From the NCBI GenBank assembly GCA_947455725.1, contig CANGPL010000020.1:1-42245 (forward strand): a stretch of 42,245 bases of DNA. The letters are read 5' to 3'. Shown one piece after another: positions 1 through 8,093 of this stretch (positions are counted from its first letter, which is position 1; every line of letters begins with the position of its first letter). The notes under the pieces are model-generated. The model searched no databases and had not been told where the DNA came from. It was given only the letters and a program-made list of their open reading frames with translations. Both the position numbers and the translations under genes were made by a program. This DNA is from Hyphomicrobiales bacterium (GTDB lineage: Bacteria; Pseudomonadota; Alphaproteobacteria; Rhizobiales; Beijerinckiaceae).

Positions 1-1787
1 AGACGGCGTGTGACGGCGAGCAAGAGTGCGTCACCACTGCTCAATCCCAGCGCTTCGTTTGTTTCGCGGAAGCGATCAAGATCAACGGCGACAACGGTAG
101 GTCTGAGCGCTTCACCTTCGCGCATTAAAGCGAGCATGAGATCGATACGGTCGACCAGGAGACGGCGGTTAGGAAGGCCCGTGAGCGTGTCATGAATGGC
201 ATCATGCAGAAGACGTTCTTCCGTCATCCGCGTATCGGTCACATCCGAGAGCGTTCCCATGAGACGTAAGACAACGCCATCATCGCCGACAATCGGTCTC
301 GCGCGCATACGGAACCAATGAAAATGCCCATCATTGGCACGTAGCCGCAGATCAAGCGAAAGACGCCCGCGACGTTGTTGACAGAAGCGATCAACGGCAG
401 CGGTGAATAGATCACGATCAGAGGGGTGAAGATGATCGATAAAGTCCGATGGCATTCCGTCGAGATAGCCTTTGGAGTAGCCGAGAATGGCTTCCGCTTC
501 ATGGCCAACGCGAACGTGATCGCGCGCAATGTCCCAATCGAAAATAATATCACCAGCACCCGTCAGCGCGAGCGCTTTGCGCGATGCATCGGTGAGTTCT
601 GCGCCTGCCAAGCCGCCGCCCGTGAAAGCATGCTGCATCACGGTGAAACCGATCAACATGATGATAAGAACAAGGCCGCCGATGAGGGACTGCGCGGCGA
701 GATCACTCGTGACTTGCCCGATCAATGTGAAAGCAGCTGCCGTTACCCAGCCAAACAAGACGAGCCAAGTTGGTACCAATAAAACCGCACGGTCATAACC
801 ATGGGTTGCTAGATAGACGATGAGCAAAAATCCTGCAGCTGTAATGCCTGCAATTGAAATGCGCGCGAGACCGGCGGCGACGGCAGGATCAATCAAGGCG
901 ATGGTGACGAGACCGCCTAAAAAAAACAACCAGACGGTCGTGATGTGACGATAACGAATGCGCCAACGCTTTAAATCCAGATAGGCGAAGAGGAATACGA
1001 AGAGCGTTGAGGCGAGAACCGATTCAGCCAAAGCACGATAAAGCCGCTCACCTTCCGGCGTTGTTGAAAATACGGCTTCCATAAAGCCGAAATCAACCGC
1101 GACATAGGCAACAACCGCCCATGCGAGCAAGGCTGCCGATGGAAAAATAATCGTGCCGCGAATGAGCGAAAGAATGGTCAGGAATAAAGCGAGCAGGCCG
1201 ATAATGCCGGTGATAATGCCGTGGTAGAAGGTGAGCCCGTTGGCTTTTTCTTTATAGGCATCCGGTGTCCATAAAGTGAGCTCGGGAAGCGCTATATTGG
1301 CGAGCTCGGCCACGAAAGTGACGGCGCCGCCGGGCTCTAGCGTAATTTGGAAAATATCGGCCTCGCCCGAGGGCTGGCGCTCGGGGCTCGTGCCTTGGCT
1401 TGAGGTGACGTTGGTTAAGCGACTTGCGCCGAGATCAGGCCAGATAATGCCCGAGCCAACGAGATGTTGATGCGGGGCGACCACCCAACGGGTGAGCGTT
1501 TCCGTGCCATCGTTTTTCAAAGCAAAGACGATCCAATCCGATTGGCTGCCCTCGTTTTTCGATTTGACCGCGATGCGCCGGACGATGCCGTCGGCTCCCG
1601 GAGCGGTTGAGATGAGGATTTCATCACCGGCGGAGCGGTGCGGATCAATAAAGGGGAGGAGATTGATCGCCTCGGCCTCGGGCGGCACGCGCACAACATC
1701 GACGGCAAACGCCATCCGGTTGCCAATGAGGCAAACGAACAGAAGCATCAGCACATAAATTAGTCGATGAACCTTCAATGCCGACAC
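1..1787 (-). CDS. 7TM-PAS-GGDEF membrane signalling protein, C-terminus outside window
   Basis: Reading the minus strand from 1787 gives one open frame to the window edge (about 595 residues), so the gene is cut at its 3' end. It starts with a signal-like hydrophobic segment (residues about 8-28), then a soluble, beta-rich presumed periplasmic region to about 190, then a run of seven or so hydrophobic segments (about 190-400). A PAS-like domain follows (about 410-530; FDWDIARDHV, then LMGTLSDVTD). Next comes the opening of a GGDEF domain, with the DTLTGLPNRRLL and VAVDLDRFRETN motifs. This is the layout of a c-di-GMP signalling protein with an extracytoplasmic sensor. The GGDEF signature itself and any EAL domain lie outside the window, so cyclase or phosphodiesterase activity cannot be judged. 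An in-frame stop lies just upstream of the GTG at 1787. TTG at 1778 or the ATG at codon 14 are alternative starts. Confidence 0.85.
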   Translation of the reverse strand, partial: MSALKVHRLIYVLMLLFVCLIGNRMAFAVDVVRVPPEAEAINLLPFIDPHRSAGDEILISTAPGADGIVRRIAVKSKNEGSQSDWIVFALKNDGTETLTRWVVAPHQHLVGSGIIWPDLGASRLTNVTSSQGTSPERQPSGEADIFQITLEPGGAVTFVAELANIALPELTLWTPDAYKEKANGLTFYHGIITGIIGLLALFLTILSLIRGTIIFPSAALLAWAVVAYVAVDFGFMEAVFSTTPEGERLYRALAESVLASTLFVFLFAYLDLKRWRIRYRHITTVWLFFLGGLVTIALIDPAVAAGLARISIAGITAAGFLLIVYLATHGYDRAVLLVPTWLVLFGWVTAAAFTLIGQVTSDLAAQSLIGGLVLIIMLIGFTVMQHAFTGGGLAGAELTDASRKALALTGAGDIIFDWDIARDHVRVGHEAEAILGYSKGYLDGMPSDFIDHLHPSDRDLFTAAVDRFCQQRRGRLSLDLRLRANDGHFHWFRMRARPIVGDDGVVLRLMGTLSDVTDTRMTEERLLHDAIHDTLTGLPNRRLLVDRIDLMLALMREGEALRPTVVAVDLDRFRETNEALGLSSGDALLLAVTRR

Positions 1788-1850
1788 TTCCTGAGACCTG
1801 AACCTACTCTATAGCACGTCACTTAACGAGATAAAACGATGGGTTTCGCG

Positions 1851-2465
1851 TTACCGGCTGATCGGTTTTGCCTCAGAATTGGCAAATTCGGGGCCTTTAT
1901 CCGCTTTAAGACGCGCGTAAATGATGTGATCTTCCCATATTCCGGCAATGCAGAGATATTCCCGCGCATAGCCTTCGCGGATGAAATTATTGTTTTCGAG
2001 CACGCGGATTGAGGCGGTGTTGCGCGGCACGCATCCGGCTTCGATCCGTCGAAAGCCCAAAGGCCCGAAGGCCTGACGAAGCGCCAAAGGCACGGCGTGG
2101 GTCATGATGCCTTTGCCGGAATGGCGCTGCCCCATCCAATAGCCCATCATCGCACTTTGGGCGACACCGCGCCGCACATGGCCAAAGCTGATGCCGCCCA
2201 AAAGTGCGCCTGTCGTTTCTTCAAAGATGAAATAAGGATGCAGAAAATCAGGGTCGGTATCGTTGAAATAGCGGCGGCGATAGGCGCTACGGGTTAGATC
2301 ATCGTCCGCCCATTTGGGCTCCCAAGGCACGAGAAAGCCGCGGCTTTCGGAGCGGAGCGCGGCCCAAGCCGGAAAGTCATCCATGGTTGGTGGGCGGATC
2401 ATCAAGCCCGACCCCCGCTCGGTGCCTTTTTTGTCGGGATTGGTGAAACGATCAAACAGTCCCAT
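1851..2465 (-). CDS. GNAT N-acetyltransferase, RimJ/RimL type
   Basis: This 204-residue protein carries the GNAT fold of the RimJ/RimL group, which transfers acetyl from acetyl-CoA to N-terminal or other amino groups. Visible landmarks are MIRPPTMDDFPAW near residue 22, GYWMGQRHSGKGIMTHAV near 110 (the acetyl-CoA pyrophosphate loop, GxGxG-like) and the C-terminal NTASIRVLENNNFIREGYAR, which is typical of RimJ-like enzymes. The protein substrate cannot be told from sequence; ribosomal protein S5 is the RimJ target in E. coli but many homologues differ. The start lies 14 bases after the stop of the upstream M16 peptidase gene, which suggests the last cistron of that operon. No strong Shine-Dalgarno is visible. 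Confidence 0.88.
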   Translation of the reverse strand: MGLFDRFTNPDKKGTERGSGLMIRPPTMDDFPAWAALRSESRGFLVPWEPKWADDDLTRSAYRRRYFNDTDPDFLHPYFIFEETTGALLGGISFGHVRRGVAQSAMMGYWMGQRHSGKGIMTHAVPLALRQAFGPLGFRRIEAGCVPRNTASIRVLENNNFIREGYAREYLCIAGIWEDHIIYARLKADKGPEFANSEAKPISR

Positions 2466-2479
2466 CGCGGCACTCGCTA

Positions 2480-3778
2480 TCAGGAATGGATCGCGGACGG
2501 CGCGCCAATGCGGGAGGCGATGGCATCAAACGGTATCAGCTTTTTGATCGGACCGATGGCGGCCACCGTTGGCGTCGCCGAGAGGAGCGCTTTGGCGACA
2601 CGGCTCACATCATCGACGGTAATGGCGTCGATGGCATTGATGATTTCGAGCCGCGGCATCACGCGTCCATAAGCGAGCATATGGCGGGCCATTTGCTCGG
2701 CGCGGCGGCCGGGCGATTCGAGCGCGGTAAGCAGCGACATTTTCATCTGCGCTTTGGCGCGCGCCACTTCACTTTCGGTAGGGGAGGCGGCAGCGGCGAC
2801 GAGCGTGTCTAAAACGACCGGTGCGTAATCGGTAAGCTGCGCGTCGCCGGTTCCACCATAAACCGCAAAGACGCCTGAATCGGAAAACGGCGAGAAGAAG
2901 GAATAGACCTCATAGCAAAGCCCGCGCTTTTCGCGCACTTCTTGGAAGAGACGCGAGGACATGCCGCCGCCAAGCAGGTTTGAAAAAACATGCATCGCGT
3001 AATGATCCGGATCATTCCAGCCAATGCCTTTAAAGCCAAACACGATATGCGATTGTTCAAGCTTGCGCTGGCGGCGTTGTTCGCCGCCCCGATAGGTGGC
3101 CGGTTCCGCTTGTGGCGCGACGGTTTGGCCAAAAGAGTCGAAGCGTTTGTTGACGTCTTCGACAATCTGCTCGTGCTCAACGGCACCGGCGGCGGAAACA
3201 ACCATAGACGGCGTGCGATAGGTGCGGTCCATAAAGCCGCGCATCGAGGCGCGGTTTTGGGCTTTGACGGTTTTGGGCGTGCCGAGAATGCGACGACCAA
3301 TCGGCGCGCCGGCATAGGCGGTTTCCATGAACATATCGAAGACAACCTCATCGGGCGTGTCTTCATAGGAACCGATCTCTTGCAGGATGACGCCCTTCTC
3401 GCGTTTTAATTCAACCGGATCGAACGAAGGGTCGGTTAAAATATCGGCCAAGATGTCGAGGGCGAGGCCTGAATCGTGCCCGAGCACGCGCGAATAATAG
3501 GCGGTGTATTCGGTGTTGGTTTCGGCGTTGACTTCCCCACCAACGGCCTCGATTTCCTCTGCAATCTGCAACGCGCTGCGGCGGCTGGTGCCCTTGAACG
3601 CCATATGTTCGAGAAGATGCGCAAGGCCTTGTTCTTCGGCGTGCTCATGGCGCGAACCTGCGCCGCTCCACACACCCAGCGCTGTGGTGGCCAAGCTTGG
3701 CATATGCTCGGTTACGACGCGCAATCCGTTGGGGAGCGTTGTGATGCGAACCGCTTCCCGGCGATCAACTTCCGACAC
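2480..3778 (-). CDS. M16 family zinc peptidase (processing-peptidase-like)
   Basis: The 432-residue protein belongs to the M16 metallopeptidases (pitrilysin / mitochondrial processing peptidase beta type). The inverted zinc motif HxxEH is present as H54-L-L-E57-H58 in GLAHLLEHMAFKGT, and the second half carries the expected FGFKGIGWNDPDHYAM and GGGMSSRLFQEVREKRGL. Such soluble alphaproteobacterial M16 enzymes are usually 420-430 residues. The frame stays open further upstream to 3937, but that would overlap thrC. I chose GTG 3778 because it lies one base after the thrC stop and is preceded by AAAGGAG at suitable spacing; the next in-frame ATG is 30 bases further upstream, inside thrC. Gene order thrC-M16-GNAT is common in Rhizobiales. 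The physiological substrate is unknown. Confidence 0.93.
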   Translation of the reverse strand: MSEVDRREAVRITTLPNGLRVVTEHMPSLATTALGVWSGAGSRHEHAEEQGLAHLLEHMAFKGTSRRSALQIAEEIEAVGGEVNAETNTEYTAYYSRVLGHDSGLALDILADILTDPSFDPVELKREKGVILQEIGSYEDTPDEVVFDMFMETAYAGAPIGRRILGTPKTVKAQNRASMRGFMDRTYRTPSMVVSAAGAVEHEQIVEDVNKRFDSFGQTVAPQAEPATYRGGEQRRQRKLEQSHIVFGFKGIGWNDPDHYAMHVFSNLLGGGMSSRLFQEVREKRGLCYEVYSFFSPFSDSGVFAVYGGTGDAQLTDYAPVVLDTLVAAAASPTESEVARAKAQMKMSLLTALESPGRRAEQMARHMLAYGRVMPRLEIINAIDAITVDDVSRVAKALLSATPTVAAIGPIKKLIPFDAIASRIGAPSAIHS

Positions 3779-3779
3779 G

Positions 3780-5204
3780 CTAAGCGTCTCCTTTGGCAGC
3801 GCGAACATGCGCTTTGATAAACTCTTCGACCGTTTTTTGGTCATTCGCAAGACGCGTAAAGCGTTCGGTGCGTTCCAGCAAATCAGAAAGATGCGGTGGC
3901 AAAGCGGGACGAATGCCGGTTGCGTGCTCCACCGCATCGGGGAATTTCGCAGGATGCGCTGTGCCTAAAACAACCATTGGTGTTTCTTTGTCTTTGGCGA
4001 GTTCTTGACGGGCCGCGACAACACCGATTGCGGTATGCGGATCAAGCAAATAGGAGCTCGTGTTCCAAACCGATTTCATCTCGGCATCAACCGCTGCTTC
4101 TGTCGCAGCGATGCCTGAGAAATCACGACGCAGCGTGGTGAGTGCGTCTGGTGCAATGGTGAAGGCTTTGGATTGGGTCAGTTGCGCCATAAGTGAACGA
4201 ATGGCGGCAGGATCACGACCATGCGCTTCATAGAGCATGCGCTCGAAATTTGATGAGATTTGAATATCCATCGAGGGCGAGGTCGTTGCCTTCACGCCCG
4301 TCATTTCATAACGGCCAGACGCCATCGCGCGCGCGAGAATATCATTATCATTCGTGGCGATGGTGAGGAGCTTGATGGGCAGCCCCATTTGCTTGGCGAC
4401 CCAGCCTGCGAGAATATCGCCAAAATTGCCGGTTGGTACCGAGAAGGACACTTCGCGATGCGGGCTGCCTAAGGAAACGGCGGCGGTGAAATAATAAACG
4501 ATCTGCGCCACGATGCGCGCCCAATTGATCGAGTTGACGCCGGAGAGGCCCAATTGATCGCGGAAGGCGTGGTGGTTGAACATGGCTTTGACGAGCGCCT
4601 GGCAATCATCAAAGGTGCCATCAATCGCGACCGCATGGACATTATCGGCATTGACCGTGGTCATTTGGCGGCGTTGCACTTCGCTAACGCGGCCATCGGG
4701 GAATAAGATCACCATGTCGACGCGCTTTAAGCCTTTAAACGCGTCGATTGCCGCGCCACCCGTATCGCCGGATGTTGCACCGACAATCGTAGCGCGTTGC
4801 CCGCGTTGTTCGAGCACGTGATCCATTAAGCGGCCAAGCAATTGCATGGCGACGTCTTTGAAGGCGAGCGTTGGGCCGTGGAACAGTTCAAGCACGAAGA
4901 GATTATCGCCAAGTTGCACAAGCGGGCAAACGGCCTCGTGCCGGAACGTGCCATAGGCTTCGCGGATCATGGTGCTGAAGGCGGTCTTGTCGATGTCGTC
5001 GGCAAAATGGCCGATAATGGTTTCGGCGACTTCCGCATAGGTGCGGCCCGAGAGGGCGGCAATGTCGCTATGGGTTAGTTTAGGAAAGGTGGTTGGCCAA
5101 TAAAGCCCGCCATCGCGCGCGAGACCGGCGAGAAGCGCGTCCGAAAAGCCAAGTTCTGGCGCTTCGCCGCGGGTGGAGACGTGGAGCATGCGGGACTTGG
5201 TCAC
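3780..5204 (-). CDS. thrC: Threonine synthase
   Basis: ThrC converts O-phospho-L-homoserine to L-threonine with pyridoxal phosphate. The N-terminal signature STRGEAPELGFSDALLAGLA and the PLP-lysine motif HGPTLAFKD identify it, with the GATSGDTGGAAI phosphate loop and SVPTGNFGDILAGW further on. Length is 474 residues, usual for the long proteobacterial type. GTG 5204 is preferred because GAGGA lies about 10 bases upstream; ATG 5189 (MLHVSTRG) matches the usual N-terminus of homologues but has no visible Shine-Dalgarno. The gene starts 17 bases after the SURF1 stop and runs straight into the M16 gene, so it appears co-transcribed with oxidase assembly genes, a common but functionally unexplained neighbourhood. 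Confidence 0.96.
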   Translation of the reverse strand: MTKSRMLHVSTRGEAPELGFSDALLAGLARDGGLYWPTTFPKLTHSDIAALSGRTYAEVAETIIGHFADDIDKTAFSTMIREAYGTFRHEAVCPLVQLGDNLFVLELFHGPTLAFKDVAMQLLGRLMDHVLEQRGQRATIVGATSGDTGGAAIDAFKGLKRVDMVILFPDGRVSEVQRRQMTTVNADNVHAVAIDGTFDDCQALVKAMFNHHAFRDQLGLSGVNSINWARIVAQIVYYFTAAVSLGSPHREVSFSVPTGNFGDILAGWVAKQMGLPIKLLTIATNDNDILARAMASGRYEMTGVKATTSPSMDIQISSNFERMLYEAHGRDPAAIRSLMAQLTQSKAFTIAPDALTTLRRDFSGIAATEAAVDAEMKSVWNTSSYLLDPHTAIGVVAARQELAKDKETPMVVLGTAHPAKFPDAVEHATGIRPALPPHLSDLLERTERFTRLANDQKTVEEFIKAHVRAAKGDA

Positions 5205-5221
5205 GGTCGGGCGTTCCTCAC

Positions 5222-5968
5222 TCAGGGATCTCGATGTAGTCGGTTCGTGGCGAATACGAAAAACACACCCGCAAGGCCAAGTGCAAGCGCAAACCACGTG
5301 ATGGCGTATTGCAAATGGTTATTGACCAATGCCACGACGGTATGCCCGCCCTCGGGCCATTGGCCTGACGGGCCTGATTTATCCGCATCCACGATGAAAG
5401 GTGCTGCCTGCTCAATCTGACGCGCGTGTGCGATGCTGAGCGGATCGATTGTAAAAAAGAGGTTTTTGGCGGGTTCATCCTCGGGGGTGAAACTGCCCTT
5501 CTTTTCAGGCGCGCGCATAAGGCCTGTCAGCGTGACGGTGCCTTGGATCAGGCCTTCGGGACGCTTTGACTGATCGCGTAATTCCTGCGGAACAAAGCCG
5601 CGATTGACGATGATGGTGGAGCCATCGGCCAAGACAAACGGGGTTAGTGCGAAAAAGCCTTCGCGTGTATCGCCGCGATTGCCGACCGAAATGAAGCCGA
5701 ACACGAGCGCTTCTTTATCGTGCTGGAATTGGCCGGTGAGCGAGACGCGGCGGTAATCATAATCCGCAGGTTTTAGCGCCGCCCATTCGGATGAAGAGGG
5801 CACGAGGACAGGAGGCGCGGAGAGCGAGGCTTCGATTTGGGCTGTTTGCTGGTCCTTCTCGGCAAGGCGTATGAGCTGCCAGGTGCCAAGACCGATCAGC
5901 ACAATCAGCGCCAATACCGTTAAAAGCCCCGGCAGAATGAGCGAGCGTATAGAAGGTGAAAGCGTCAT
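5222..5968 (-). CDS. SURF1 family cytochrome c oxidase assembly protein
   Basis: This 248-residue membrane protein has the SURF1 layout: an N-terminal transmembrane helix (about 9-28) ending in the G28-T29-W30-Q31 motif, a periplasmic domain with YDYRRVSLTGQF and IIVNRGFVP, and a C-terminal helix (NHLQYAITWFALALGLAGVFF). SURF1 proteins bind heme a and help insert it into subunit I of heme-copper oxidases, which fits the cox genes upstream. The start codon overlaps the DUF983 stop by four bases (ATGA), a sign of translational coupling. Shy1 and Surf1 are names used for homologues; I leave the symbol blank. Confidence 0.95.
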   Translation of the reverse strand: MTLSPSIRSLILPGLLTVLALIVLIGLGTWQLIRLAEKDQQTAQIEASLSAPPVLVPSSSEWAALKPADYDYRRVSLTGQFQHDKEALVFGFISVGNRGDTREGFFALTPFVLADGSTIIVNRGFVPQELRDQSKRPEGLIQGTVTLTGLMRAPEKKGSFTPEDEPAKNLFFTIDPLSIAHARQIEQAAPFIVDADKSGPSGQWPEGGHTVVALVNNHLQYAITWFALALGLAGVFFVFATNRLHRDP

Positions 5969-6342
5969 TTTTCTAAGGTGCCTTGTTCGGCCTTGTGACG
6001 GAATTGGGAGGCAATGAGCACGCCTTTGAACGGGCGGATCAAACCGAGGCTGACAATGGCCATGAGCGGCAAAAAGATTGCGGCCAACACCAACAAAGGC
6101 GGCTCGTAATAGGCATCGGTGAGTAAGGCGGCACCAACGACGATGAAGCCTGCAATCAGCATGATGAAAATCGCCGGTCCATCGGCTGAGTCGGCGAAGG
6201 AATAATCAAGACCGCACACCTCGCAGGACGGGGCCAACGCGATAAAGCCTGAAAAGAGACGGCCCTCGCCGCAGCGGGGGCAACGCCCGCGAAGGCCTGC
6301 CATTAATCCGGCACCTTCAGGCGAGTAGGTTGGTAATGGCAT
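5965..6342 (-). CDS. DUF983 zinc-ribbon membrane protein
   Basis: A 125-residue DUF983 protein. It has two CxxC pairs near the N-terminus (RCPRCGEG and CEVCGLDYS), suggesting a small metal ribbon, followed by two hydrophobic segments (FIMLIAGFIVVGAALL and PLLVLAAIFLPLMAIVSLGL) and the conserved RPFKGVLIASQFRHKA. DUF983 genes almost always sit between ctaE and SURF1 in alphaproteobacteria, so a part in oxidase maturation is inferred; no biochemical function is established to my knowledge. The frame is open to 6363, but ATG 6342 has AAGGTG seven bases upstream, and starting further back would run into the terminator hairpin. Confidence 0.9.
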   Translation of the reverse strand: MPLPTYSPEGAGLMAGLRGRCPRCGEGRLFSGFIALAPSCEVCGLDYSFADSADGPAIFIMLIAGFIVVGAALLTDAYYEPPLLVLAAIFLPLMAIVSLGLIRPFKGVLIASQFRHKAEQGTLEK

Positions 6343-6360
6343 AAGACTACACCTTCCAAA

Positions 6361-6390
6361 CAAAAAGGGCGGCCGGAGCCGCCCCTTTCG
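6361..6390 (-). terminator. Intrinsic terminator after ctaE
   Basis: On the minus strand a GC stem GGGCGGC/GCCGCCC (6367-6373 with 6378-6384, four-base loop) is followed by a run of five T. It starts 16 bases after the ctaE stop and lies before the DUF983 Shine-Dalgarno. It should end most oxidase transcripts, leaving DUF983-SURF1-thrC to readthrough or to an unseen promoter. Confidence 0.8.
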
Positions 6391-6405
6391 AACCCTGTTA
6401 TTCGA

Positions 6406-7272
6406 TCAGTGCGGCAGCGCAGCTGCACCCCAATGCGATCCCCAAAGATAGATCGACACGAAGAGGAACATCCACACCACGTCAACGAAGTGCCAGTACC
6501 AAGCGGCAAATTCGAAGCCCAAATGCTGCTTTGGCGTGAAGTCGCCATTATAGACGCGCAGCAAGCAAACGGCGAGGAAGATCGTGCCGACAATGACGTG
6601 GAAGCCATGGAAGCCCGTCGCCATGAAGAAGGTCGCGCCGTATATATTACCAGCGAAGCCGAAGGCGGCGTGGGTGTATTCGTAAGCCTGAACGCCGGTG
6701 AAGCAGACGGCGAGAATAACCGTTAGCCAGAGCGCTTGCTTTACGCCGTCGCGATCATTGTGCAGCAAGGCATGATGCGCCCAAGTGACGGTGGTTGACG
6801 AAGTTAGCAAGAGAAGCGTGTTGATGAGCGGAAAGTGCCATGGATCGAGCACTTCGACGCCATGCGGAGGCCAATGGCCGCCTGTGAATTCGAAGCGAAG
6901 GAAAGATTTGGCTTCATCTGCGTAGATGCTTGAGTCAAAGAAGGCCCAGAACCATGCGACGAAGAACATCACTTCCGAGGCGATGAACATGATCATGCCG
7001 TAGCGGTGATGCATTTGCACCACGCGGGTATGATCGCCGCGAACTTGCGCTTCCTTGATCACGTCAGACCACCAAGCCGCCATGGTGTACAAGACGCCGA
7101 GCAAACCGAGACCAAAGAGAACAGGGCCAGCCTTGAGGCCGCCAATGGCGAGACCCTTCATGCTCATGATCGCACCAACTGCCATGATGAAGGCGGTGAG
7201 CGAGCCGACAAATGGCCATGGGCTCGGGTCTACAATGTGGTAATCGTGATTTTTGGCGTGGGCGTCGGCCAT
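6406..7272 (-). CDS. ctaE: Cytochrome c oxidase subunit III (aa3 type)
   Basis: Subunit III of the aa3 heme-copper oxidase, a 288-residue inner-membrane protein with seven predicted helices. It stabilises subunit I and is thought to help oxygen access and proton uptake. Recognisable parts are HDYHIVDPSPWPFVGSL at the N-terminus, RYGMIMFIASEVMFFVAWFW, WPPHGVEVLDPWHFPLINTLLLL, ATGFHGFHVIVGTIFL and the C-terminal FEFAAWYWHFVDVVWMFLF. GGAG lies 11 bases before the ATG. It follows ctaG by 52 bases that contain a perfect hairpin, and a strong terminator comes right after it. The name coxC is also used. Confidence 0.98.
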   Translation of the reverse strand: MADAHAKNHDYHIVDPSPWPFVGSLTAFIMAVGAIMSMKGLAIGGLKAGPVLFGLGLLGVLYTMAAWWSDVIKEAQVRGDHTRVVQMHHRYGMIMFIASEVMFFVAWFWAFFDSSIYADEAKSFLRFEFTGGHWPPHGVEVLDPWHFPLINTLLLLTSSTTVTWAHHALLHNDRDGVKQALWLTVILAVCFTGVQAYEYTHAAFGFAGNIYGATFFMATGFHGFHVIVGTIFLAVCLLRVYNGDFTPKQHLGFEFAAWYWHFVDVVWMFLFVSIYLWGSHWGAAALPH

Positions 7273-7294
7273 GGTCTTCAGGTCTCCATCTGGG

Positions 7295-7312
7295 CTGATC
7301 TCGTCAGATCAG
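7295..7312 (-). other. Hairpin in the ctaG-ctaE spacer
   Basis: A perfect inverted repeat CTGATCT / AGATCAG with a four-base loop lies between ctaG and ctaE, about 15 bases before the ctaE Shine-Dalgarno. No T run follows, so it is not a standard terminator; an mRNA-processing or stability role is a guess. Confidence 0.5.
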
Positions 7313-7324
7313 TTTATTGGGTCG

Positions 7325-7921
7325 TTACAATTGCGGTTTAGCCTGTCCTGTCAACTCTGCAACCGGCTTTTTTGCGGCCTTTGCAGGGAAGAAAGTATAA
7401 GAAAGCGTGATTTCATCCAGTTTAGCGAGGTCATGTTCCTTCACAATAGCCGGATCAACAAAAAAGACGACCGGCACATCGAGGCTTTCGCCCGGTTTCA
7501 GCTTCAAATCGCTAAAGCAGAAACATTGAAGTTTATTGAAATAGGAACCGGCGAGATCGGGCTGAACATTATAGGTAGCGACGCCCACCGAGTCGGATGT
7601 TCCATGATTCTCGACATGGTAGAAAACGGTGGCCGTTTCGCCGATTTTCATCGAAATTACCGGCTTTTCAGGCTGGAATTTCCAGTTCAGGCCGTTTGAG
7701 ACATTCGCGTCGAGGCGGATCTTGATCGTGCGATCAAGCACGGAGTCAGCACCCGATGTGGCGACTTGCGTGGTGCCACCATAGCCTGTCACCTTGCAGA
7801 AGAGGCGGTAGAGCGGGGAGGCGGCGTAGGCGGCACCTACCATCAAACCAATCGCAGCCACGCAAGCCACGCGTGTGGCGCGGTTGCGATTGTTCGTCGA
7901 TGGTAAAGCGGGCTGTGTCAT
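7325..7921 (-). CDS. ctaG: Cytochrome c oxidase assembly protein CtaG/Cox11 (copper chaperone)
   Basis: Cox11-family copper chaperone that builds the CuB centre of subunit I. It has one N-terminal membrane helix (about 14-36), the short conserved SPLYRLFCKVTGYGGT, and a periplasmic domain with the copper-binding C-F-C motif in LQCFCFSDLKLKPGE, then VVFFVDP and LSYTFFP. Length from ATG 7921 is 198 residues, as usual. An ATG 45 bases further upstream would overlap coxF; ATG 7921 lies four bases after the coxF stop, so coupling is likely. Confidence 0.97.
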   Translation of the reverse strand: MTQPALPSTNNRNRATRVACVAAIGLMVGAAYAASPLYRLFCKVTGYGGTTQVATSGADSVLDRTIKIRLDANVSNGLNWKFQPEKPVISMKIGETATVFYHVENHGTSDSVGVATYNVQPDLAGSYFNKLQCFCFSDLKLKPGESLDVPVVFFVDPAIVKEHDLAKLDEITLSYTFFPAKAAKKPVAELTGQAKPQL

Positions 7922-7925
7922 CGGT

Positions 7926-8093
7926 TTAGAGTTCCCGATTCCAGACATTGCCGCCAAGCTTGGCAATGGTGACGATGAAAAACAGGATTACAAGAGCGCC
8001 CAGTAAGAGGCCGAGCGCCTTGGAGCGCGATTTTTGCCGCGCGAGATCCTCGGGCGATAGCTTCGGCACTTCAGGATAGGGCTGCTCGTTCAT
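7926..8093 (-). CDS. coxF: Small single-span membrane protein, CoxF-like
   Basis: A 55-residue protein with a charged N-terminus ([20 protein letters not shown]) and one hydrophobic helix ([20 protein letters not shown]). Its ATG overlaps the ctaB TGA (ATGA), and GGAGG lies inside the end of ctaB. A short ORF of this type between ctaB and ctaG is called coxF in rhizobia. Its role is not known; association with the oxidase is inferred from position only. Confidence 0.72.
   Translation of the reverse strand: MNEQPYPEVPKLSPEDLARQKSRSKALGLLLGALVILFFIVTIAKLGGNVWNREL

Noticed and set aside
3780-3937. N-terminal extension of the M16 peptidase
   Set aside because: It overlaps thrC entirely, and a GTG with a good Shine-Dalgarno lies right after the thrC stop.
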